Notes under the pieces: model-generated | What the model saw: only the letters and a program-made list of their open reading frames with translations | The model's database searches: none | Told to the model about the DNA's origin: nothing | In this document: positions 6,387-10,529 of the stretch, in pieces | Numbering within the stretch: the stretch's first letter is position 1 | Layout of the letters: the number at the start of each line of letters is the position of its first letter | Source of the DNA: an uncultured Bacteroidales bacterium | GTDB lineage: Bacteria > Bacteroidota > Bacteroidia > Bacteroidales > F082 | DNA: 10,529 nt | Assembly: GCA_937926515.1 (NCBI GenBank) | Contig: CALAZZ010000045.1 | Location: 1 to 10,529 of the forward strand | Reading direction: 5' to 3' | Translations under genes and position numbers: made by a program

Positions 6387-8087
6387 ATGCAGGATATGAA
6401 TAAAGAACAACTATATCGCTTACTGGAAGAACTGGTCGCACAGCCTACGGAAACTGAATGGGTAGAATTTAAACTAAACAGGGGCAGCATTTCCAATGAA
6501 CAAATGGGCGAATACGTTTCGGCCATGAGCAATGGAGCCACTATTTCAAATCAGCCTTTTGGTTACCTTGTGTGGGGAGTGAATGATGGAACACAGGCTA
6601 TAGCAGGTACTAATTTTAGCTTTGCCCTGGCAAAACAGGGCAACCAAAACCTGGAATTGTGGTTAAGGAACTTATTGCACCCCAGAATCAACATAGAGAT
6701 ATTCGAGTTTGATTACATTGGCCGGCACATTGTTTTAATCAGGATTCCTGCTGCAAGAGGTGAGCCCACCCACTTTCAAAAGAAAGCTTACATACGTATT
6801 GGCAGCAATAAAACGGACTTAAGAAACTTTCCGGATTATATTCGCATTATTTACAATTCACAGGAAGATTGGAGTGCAAGGATCATTGAAAATGCCACAA
6901 TTGATGATTTAAACCCTGAAGCTGTTAGCCTGGCACTTGAGAAGTATAAAGAAAGAAACACCAGAAGCAGCTTTTTTGATCAAATTGACACATGGGATTT
7001 AAGGTCATTTCTCGATAAAGCAAAAGTCACCATCAAGGGCAAAATTACCAATACAGCAATTATTTTGTTAGGCAAAGAAGAATCTTCTCACTTCCTCCTT
7101 CCTTCTATGGCCGAAATAACATGGAAACTTGAAACAGAAGAAAAAGCGTATGAGCATTTTGGACCTCCCTTATTGTTAAACACCTCAAGGGTGTTGCAAC
7201 AAATCAGGAATGTGAAATACAAGTTTTTCCCTGACAATGAGTTACTTTCAATTACGGTTGATAAATATGACACACGATCAATTCTGGAAGCAATGAACAA
7301 TTGCATTGCTCACCAGGATTATTCTTTGAACAGCAGGATCATAGTTACAGAAAAAATTGATAAGCTCATTTTTTCGAATGCTGGCAATTTTTTTGAAGGT
7401 AGTCCAGAGGATTACACTGCCGGTGATAAAACGCCTGAACGCTACCGCAATTCTTGGTTGGCAAATGCCATGGTTAACCTTGGTATGATTGATCGCCTTG
7501 GCTATGGTATTCACACTATATACCTGGCTCAACGTAAAAGGTTCTTTCCAATGCCTGATTATCTGTTATCAGAGCGCAATAAAGTAATTCTTCAAATTTA
7601 TGGCCATGCCATTGATGAAAACTACTCAAAGCTTCTTATCGAAAGAAAGGATTTGCCATTAGACAGAATTGTTCTTCTGGATAAAGTTCAGAAAAAACAA
7701 ATTATAACCGAAAAAGCTGCCACAATCTTAAGAAAAGACAAACTCATTGAAGGCAGAAAGCCAAATTATTTTGTAGCTGCCTCAGTTGCGGAAGCTACTA
7801 ATGACAAAGCCTCATATATTAAAAACAAGGCATTTGATAAAGCTTACTACAAAGACCTGATTGTAGAATTTATTGTAAAATACAAACATGCAAGCCGGGA
7901 TGATATTGATAATCTGATAATGGATAAACTATCCGACATTCTTAATGAAACCCAAAAAAGAAATAAAATCAGAAACCTGCTTTATGAAATGTCGAAGAAG
8001 GATAAAATAATTTGTAATCAAAGTAAATCAACAGCAAAACCCATGTGGGTGCTTTCCGAAAATAAGATAGAATTAGATAGGGATTAA
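6387..8087 (+). CDS. AlbA_2/Schlafen-type putative DNA-binding protein with GHKL-like ATPase core
   Basis: A 566-aa protein of the widespread COG2865-like class, often annotated as ATP-binding protein or transcriptional regulator. Residues about 18-140 form the AlbA_2 (Schlafen) fold: ETEWVEFKLN (22-31), FGYLVWGVND (58-67), IVLIRIPAARGEPTHF (115-130) and AYIRIGSNK (134-142). The middle holds a GHKL ATPase-like region: ILEAMNNCIAHQDYS (299-313, the N-box position), LIFSNAGNFF (327-336) and MIDRLGYGIHTIY (367-379). The C-terminus, about 415-555, looks like winged-helix domains (IITEKAATILRKDKLIEGR; then a helical tail ending MWVLSENK). It is cytoplasmic, with no membrane segment. The start ATG directly follows TAATAA of the 48-aa ORF. 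Family members occur in defence islands and as regulators; which applies here is not visible from sequence. All core motifs appear intact. Confidence 0.85.
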   Translation: MQDMNKEQLYRLLEELVAQPTETEWVEFKLNRGSISNEQMGEYVSAMSNGATISNQPFGYLVWGVNDGTQAIAGTNFSFALAKQGNQNLELWLRNLLHPRINIEIFEFDYIGRHIVLIRIPAARGEPTHFQKKAYIRIGSNKTDLRNFPDYIRIIYNSQEDWSARIIENATIDDLNPEAVSLALEKYKERNTRSSFFDQIDTWDLRSFLDKAKVTIKGKITNTAIILLGKEESSHFLLPSMAEITWKLETEEKAYEHFGPPLLLNTSRVLQQIRNVKYKFFPDNELLSITVDKYDTRSILEAMNNCIAHQDYSLNSRIIVTEKIDKLIFSNAGNFFEGSPEDYTAGDKTPERYRNSWLANAMVNLGMIDRLGYGIHTIYLAQRKRFFPMPDYLLSERNKVILQIYGHAIDENYSKLLIERKDLPLDRIVLLDKVQKKQIITEKAATILRKDKLIEGRKPNYFVAASVAEATNDKASYIKNKAFDKAYYKDLIVEFIVKYKHASRDDIDNLIMDKLSDILNETQKRNKIRNLLYEMSKKDKIICNQSKSTAKPMWVLSENKIELDRD

Positions 8088-8271
8088 GATAGAACTGGCT
8101 ATTATGTTTCAGTATTTCAACAAATTACAATAAGACAGTAAGATTTCTGAAGATAAGATTTAAGATAGAAGCAAGGGTGTAGGGCATGATGGCAAATGAA
8201 GAAAAAGTTGGTAGCAGAATTTTTATATTAGTTTGATAATAAGGTATTTGTTCAAAATTGAATAGAAATAT

Positions 8272-8306
8272 GTGGGGAGTTAATCAAAAAAAAGTGTGGA
8301 GTTAAT
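8272..8306 (+). repeat. Direct repeat pair GTGGGGAGTTAAT / GTGTGGAGTTAAT
   Basis: Two 13-nt copies (8272-8284 and 8294-8306) differ at one base. They start 22 nt apart, about two helical turns, so the same face of DNA is presented. This is consistent with tandem binding sites for a regulator of the gene at 8362; the binding protein is unknown. Confidence 0.45.
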
Positions 8307-8315
8307 ACCGAACAT

Positions 8316-8340
8316 GGACATAAACCTGGACATGATGTCC
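8316..8340. promoter_or_regulatory. Operator-like array of GGACAT half-sites
   Basis: GGACAT occurs at 8316-8321 and 8328-8333, and its complement ATGTCC at 8335-8340. The last two form a perfect 6-bp inverted repeat with a 1-nt centre. The direct copies start 12 nt apart. The array ends 21 nt before the ATG at 8362, a usual place for an operator. I infer regulatory function from symmetry and position only. Confidence 0.45.
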
Positions 8341-8361
8341 AAGTTGTTATTATAGTAGAAA

Positions 8362-8841
8362 ATGATGGAGATCAAGCATCACATAGGAAACCTGGAGTTA
8401 TTGAAGCTGCCCAAAACAGCCTTCCTCTGCAGTCGCAAGGTTCCGGCCAGCATTGTTCTGAAATGCTACGATTGGGCTATTCAGCAGCGGGAACAGGGCA
8501 ATTGTGTAATCAGTGGTTTCCACAGTCAGATTGAAAAGGATGTGTTGCATTACCTGCTCAAGGGTAAGCAACCCATCATCCTTGCACTGGCCAGGGGCCT
8601 AAAGAAAAAGCTGGAACCGGAATTAGTAAAACCACTGAACGATGGCCGATTGCTCATTATCACACCTTTTGATAAGGAAGTAAGAAAAATGACCACAGAA
8701 ACTGCAACCATCAGGAACCGGATGATGATTGAATTGGCAGACAGTGTTACGGTTGGGTATACGAATCCGGCAGGATTGCTTAACAGTTGCTTGCAAAACG
8801 TAGGGCAGAAAATTAGTTATATTGATTCCTATATTAGATGA
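8362..8841 (+). CDS. DprA/Smf-like Rossmann-fold (SLOG-type) protein
   Basis: A 159-aa protein resembling the core of DprA/Smf without its winged-helix tail. Visible features are TAFLCSRKVPA (19-29, first strand and loop), a helix to about 45, then NCVISGFHSQIEKDVLHYLL (47-66) corresponding to the SGxARGID-like loop and helix of DprA. PIILALARGL (71-80), GRLLIITPF (95-103), TATIRNRMMIELAD (114-127, the RNRxI feature of DprA) and SVTVGYTNPAGLL (128-140) follow. SLOG-superfamily proteins bind nucleotides or single-stranded DNA. Full DprA loads RecA during transformation, whereas short stand-alone versions are common in defence contexts. Two ATGs are adjacent (8362, 8365) and either could start the protein. 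It lies 33 nt before the 72-aa gene, probably in one operon with it. Its ligand cannot be deduced here. Confidence 0.75.
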   Translation: MMEIKHHIGNLELLKLPKTAFLCSRKVPASIVLKCYDWAIQQREQGNCVISGFHSQIEKDVLHYLLKGKQPIILALARGLKKKLEPELVKPLNDGRLLIITPFDKEVRKMTTETATIRNRMMIELADSVTVGYTNPAGLLNSCLQNVGQKISYIDSYIR

Positions 8842-8842
8842 A

Positions 8843-8861
8843 TAATGTCAAAAAAACATTA
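8843..8861 (+). repeat. Short stem-loop in the gap between two genes
   Basis: TAATGT (8843-8848) and ACATTA (8856-8861) form a perfect 6-bp stem with an A-rich 7-nt loop. It lies directly after the TGA at 8839-8841 and 13 nt before the next ATG. It is AT-rich and has no following T-run, so a weak pause or coupling element is more likely than a terminator. Confidence 0.25.
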
Positions 8862-8874
8862 GGGAAAAAACTGA

Positions 8875-9093
8875 ATGAAAATCAATGTGCCAACAAATAA
8901 TAACCAATATACAAGCCACAACCAAGTTATTCACATTACCGCCAACTTCAATGATTGGAGAGGTAACCATGAAGAAGTATATAGACAGCTTAAAGCCACA
9001 GCAATCTACCAAAATCACATTCATGAAACAATCGAAATTATTAAATCAGTTTTAGCCTCGGTCGTGTGGCTCCTTGTAACATGGAAGATATAG
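8875..9093 (+). CDS. Small protein with hydrophobic C-terminus, 72 aa
   Basis: Starts at an ATG following GGGAAAAAACTGA and ends at TAG 9091-9093, overlapping the start of the HhH-GPD gene by 13 nt. The N-terminal half is polar and asparagine-rich (VPTNNNQYTSHNQVIHI), then comes a charged stretch (DWRGNHEEVYRQLK), and residues about 54-70 (IIKSVLASVVWLLVTW) are hydrophobic enough to be a single membrane helix with a very short tail. No family is recognised. The layout resembles small tail-anchored accessory or effector proteins, but that is inference. An alternative is a mere spacer frame, since the HhH gene could be translated independently. Confidence 0.5.
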   Translation: MKINVPTNNNQYTSHNQVIHITANFNDWRGNHEEVYRQLKATAIYQNHIHETIEIIKSVLASVVWLLVTWKI

Positions 9094-9836
9094 ATAAGCA
9101 ACAAATCATCAAAATCCTGATTGATAAAGGTAATAAGGAATTTGCTAAACCTTTTGAGCCAATTAAATTTACAGGCATTCCCGAAGTAGATATTTTGCTC
9201 AATAACCTGGAATCTTATCCTCATATCTTTGTTTTGGCTTGTGTAATGGATCGTCAAATAAAGGCCGAGCGTGCCTGGCAAATCCCTTATTTGGTTGGTA
9301 AAGAAATTGGCAGTTTTGAGTTTAATGATTTTAATTTACTACAAGAGGATTACCTCATTGGTCTCTTTATTCGCCTGAAACTTCATCGGTTCAATGAAAC
9401 CATGGCAAAATCTTTCTATTTGGCTGTAGAACTCATTGATAAGAAATATGGTGGTAACGCCTCCCTGATATGGCAAAACAATCCAAAAAGCGCCACCGTA
9501 GTCAGTCGTTTTCTTGAATTTAAAGGTGTTGGGGTTAAAATCGCCACCATGGCAGCGAACATACTTGCCAGGAATTATAAAATTCCCATGTCTGACCGGT
9601 TGTGCCTTGATATCTCGCCTGATGTTCAGGTTAATAGAGTTTTCACAAGGCTAGGGATTATACCTTTGAAAGCAACGGTCGATCAACTCATTTACGCTGC
9701 TCGCGAGATGAACCCGGATTACCCGGGCATTTTTGACCTTTCAGCCTGGGAGATTGGCAGACAATGGTGTAGGCCAAACCAACCTTTGTGTGAGGAATGC
9801 TACCTTAATGCTGTTTGCCCAAAACAATTCACTTGA
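9081..9836 (+). CDS. Endonuclease III-like HhH-GPD protein with [4Fe-4S] cluster
   Basis: A 251-aa DNA glycosylase/AP-lyase family member. Residues 146-160, EFKGVGVKIATMAAN, are the helix-hairpin-helix; K153 is at the position of the catalytic lysine of endonuclease III. D181 in DVQVNRVF aligns with the catalytic aspartate of the VDTHVxR motif. A spacer (NYKIPMSDRLCLDIS) between them is longer than in Nth. The C-terminus has Cys230, 237, 240 and 246 in the order C-x6-C-x2-C-x5-C, the exact endonuclease III cluster-loop spacing. The THV triplet is replaced by VQV, so this is a divergent branch rather than Nth itself. I prefer the ATG at 9081 over the in-frame GTG at 9066. The 13-nt overlap with the 72-aa gene suggests coupled translation. 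Context (SLOG protein, small hydrophobic protein) points to a specialised role rather than housekeeping repair. Confidence 0.85.
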   Translation: MEDIDKQQIIKILIDKGNKEFAKPFEPIKFTGIPEVDILLNNLESYPHIFVLACVMDRQIKAERAWQIPYLVGKEIGSFEFNDFNLLQEDYLIGLFIRLKLHRFNETMAKSFYLAVELIDKKYGGNASLIWQNNPKSATVVSRFLEFKGVGVKIATMAANILARNYKIPMSDRLCLDISPDVQVNRVFTRLGIIPLKATVDQLIYAAREMNPDYPGIFDLSAWEIGRQWCRPNQPLCEECYLNAVCPKQFT

Positions 9837-9889
9837 TTAAATTCGTGCTTTCTTTATAAAGAACAAATAACTTCCAACATAAACCACTC

Positions 9890-10012
9890 ATGGCACACGA
9901 ACAGGATTTCCCGTTTAACGAATCTACACTTATTGACAAGTTAAGCCTGGTAAACGGTCAGCAATTTATTGACTTCTTCTTCGATGCATGGAATGGCTCA
10001 TTCCATGCCTGA
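9890..10012 (+). CDS. Short 40-aa ORF, possibly a truncated gene
   Basis: Begins with an ATG 53 nt after the HhH-GPD stop and reads MAHEQDFPFNESTLIDKLS, followed by QQFIDFFFDAWNGSFHA and TGA at 10010-10012. The composition is protein-like (amphipathic helix, aromatic-rich end), but it stops abruptly inside or just after a perfect 10-bp hairpin. It could be the 5' stub of a gene cut at that point. No family is recognised. A 14-nt perfect palindrome, TTCTTTATAAAGAA at 9850-9863, lies upstream and could be an operator. Confidence 0.35.
   Translation: MAHEQDFPFNESTLIDKLSLVNGQQFIDFFFDAWNGSFHA
9986..10008. repeat. Perfect 10-bp inverted repeat
   Basis: GCATGGAATG (9986-9995) and CATTCCATGC (9999-10008) are separated by GCT. 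This is the strongest short hairpin in the window. It overlaps the last codons of the 40-aa ORF and has no T-run after it, so it does not look like an intrinsic terminator. It may mark a recombination junction or a small palindromic repeat. Confidence 0.6.
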
Positions 10013-10307
10013 ATTCGTACCGCACCGTATCTGCACACTATGCCTTACCCCTGGCATTGTTGTAGATTGGAAAGAGAAACGCCTAACAATACTGGTGATT
10101 TGAAACAATTACACTGTAATCAATTAAAGCCTGGAATGCATTCATCCCTTTATTTAGCATGCTACCAGGCGCGTAATAGTGTTTTACCTCCCCCACTCCA
10201 TCTTAAAACAACTGTTTCAGAGCCCCTTAACGACAGTTAAGATGCAATCTTCCTGCGCACTGCACAACAAGATAACCAGTACTGAGCAGGGAGCTGATTA
10301 ATTAAGC
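10013..10307. other. Non-coding stretch dense in palindromes
   Basis: No convincing gene is present. It holds ATTACA-C-TGTAAT (10108-10120, 6-bp arms), GCCTGG facing CCAGGC (10129-10134 and 10165-10170), the 10-nt palindrome GAATGCATTC (10134-10143), and CTTAAC-GACA-GTTAAG (10226-10241). The density of inverted repeats and lack of coding character suggest decayed mobile-element or intergenic DNA. Confidence 0.45.
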
Positions 10308-10390
10308 AGCATAAACGAATCGCTTTATGAGCATAAACGTGTCGCTTAATGAGCATAAAAGAGTCGTCAAATGAGCAGTAAAGATTTTGG
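10308..10390 (+). repeat. 22-bp tandem repeat, three full units and a partial fourth
   Basis: Units start with AGCATAAA at 10308, 10330 and 10352, each exactly 22 bp and ending TTATG, TAATG or AAATG. They share AGCATAAAcGxgTCG, while a partial fourth unit (AGCAGTAAAGATTTTGG) starts at 10374. A 22-bp period is about two helical turns. Diverged helically phased repeats of this type are usual at the ends of IS21-family elements, where they bind the transposase IstA. That identity is inferred; no transposase gene is in the window. The stretch 10391-10482 between this array and the next repeat holds nothing I recognise. Confidence 0.6.
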
Positions 10391-10482
10391 CTTAGCTGCA
10401 TCATGTTTTTTGAGGCTGTATGGTTTGCTCAAACAGGGTCAAATCGTCTGCTTTTCGCCAACCACTCTCCTATTTGCATATA

Positions 10483-10529
10483 CCGGCCAATATGTGCCAG
10501 CTAAACCGGAGTATTTGTGCCAGTGTAAA
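10483..10529 (+). repeat. Second repeat pair (CCGG...TGTGCCAG), cut by the window edge
   Basis: CCGGCCAATATGTGCCAG at 10483-10500 and CCGGAGTATTTGTGCCAG at 10506-10523 match at 14 of 18 positions and start 23 nt apart. Each is followed by a TAAA-ending spacer. More copies may lie beyond the edge. Together with the 22-bp array about 90 nt upstream, this looks like the multi-site end of an IS21-like element or of two abutting elements; which one is not decidable here. Confidence 0.4.

Larger units (their letters stand above)
8088..8361. other. Regulatory-looking spacer between two gene clusters
   Basis: No coding frame longer than about 16 codons with a start is seen. The left part repeats a purine-rich TTAAGATAGAA phrase (once just after 8087, again near 8160-8170). 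The right part holds the 13-nt direct repeats at 8272-8306 and the GGACAT array at 8316-8340. It separates the AlbA_2 cluster from the SLOG/HhH cluster and probably carries the promoter of the latter, though no clean TAnnTTTG box was found. Confidence 0.45.

Noticed and set aside
6329..6541. Minus-strand 70-aa frame over the AlbA_2 start
   Set aside because: Antisense to the AlbA_2 domain and the 48-aa ORF; serine-rich shadow composition.
7088..7532. Two minus-strand frames (72 and 84 aa) inside the AlbA_2 gene
   Set aside because: Both are antisense to the GHKL-like core of an intact gene.
9021..9281. Minus-strand 86-aa frame over the 72-aa and HhH genes
   Set aside because: Antisense to the HhH-GPD N-terminus, no family features.
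10040..10240. Plus-strand 66-aa frame in the right-hand non-coding stretch
   Set aside because: Composition is not protein-like (scattered Cys, Pro, His, Asn), there is no upstream signal, and it spans several inverted repeats.
10308..10390. CRISPR array
   Set aside because: Units are contiguous 22-bp diverged repeats without unique spacers, and no cas genes are nearby.

Overview
The window looks like an accessory, defence-rich segment of an AT-rich Bacteroidota-type chromosome. The grounds are the low GC content, coding starts that mostly lack Shine-Dalgarno sequences, a TAnnTTTG-like box (TATATTTG at 5615) and the general look of the proteins. No rRNA, tRNA, CRISPR array, integrase or complete transposase gene is present. 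All convincing genes lie on the + strand.

Layout. (1) 1-518: the 3' end of an unrecognised gene, followed at 519-859 by a non-coding stretch with nested inverted repeats, at least superficially like an integron attC/cassette junction. (2) 860-5365: a complete three-gene Type III restriction-modification operon made of a small XRE/Cro-type regulator, the Mod methyltransferase (DPPY and FAGTG motifs, beta-class order) and the Res helicase-nuclease (Walker A, DESH, SAT, QxxGRxLR and a PD...DxK nuclease). The genes overlap by 8 and 4 nt. (3) 5366-5639: a spacer with no supported gene. (4) 5640-8087: a cluster of a small membrane protein whose frame is broken exactly at an A-AAA-AAC run, a 105-aa helical protein, a 48-aa ORF and a 566-aa AlbA_2/Schlafen-type protein with a GHKL-like ATPase core. 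(5) 8088-8361: a spacer with direct repeats and an operator-like GGACAT array. (6) 8362-9836: a DprA/Smf-like Rossmann (SLOG-type) protein, a 72-aa protein with a hydrophobic C-terminus and an endonuclease III-like HhH-GPD protein with a [4Fe-4S] cysteine set. The last two genes overlap. (7) 9837-10529: a 40-aa ORF ending in a perfect 10-bp hairpin, a palindrome-dense non-coding stretch, a 22-bp tandem repeat (three full units plus a partial one) and a second repeat pair running off the edge. The repeats resemble the multiple terminal repeats of IS21-type elements.

How the genes may work together. The Type III system is self-contained: Mod methylates and guides recognition, Res translocates and cuts, and the XRE protein probably times expression. 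The two clusters downstream combine nucleic-acid or nucleotide-sensing folds (AlbA_2 plus GHKL; SLOG/DprA) with small hydrophobic proteins and, in one case, a base-excision type enzyme. Such combinations are typical of defence islands, but no known named system is recognised in either cluster. Their identification as defence modules is inference from context.
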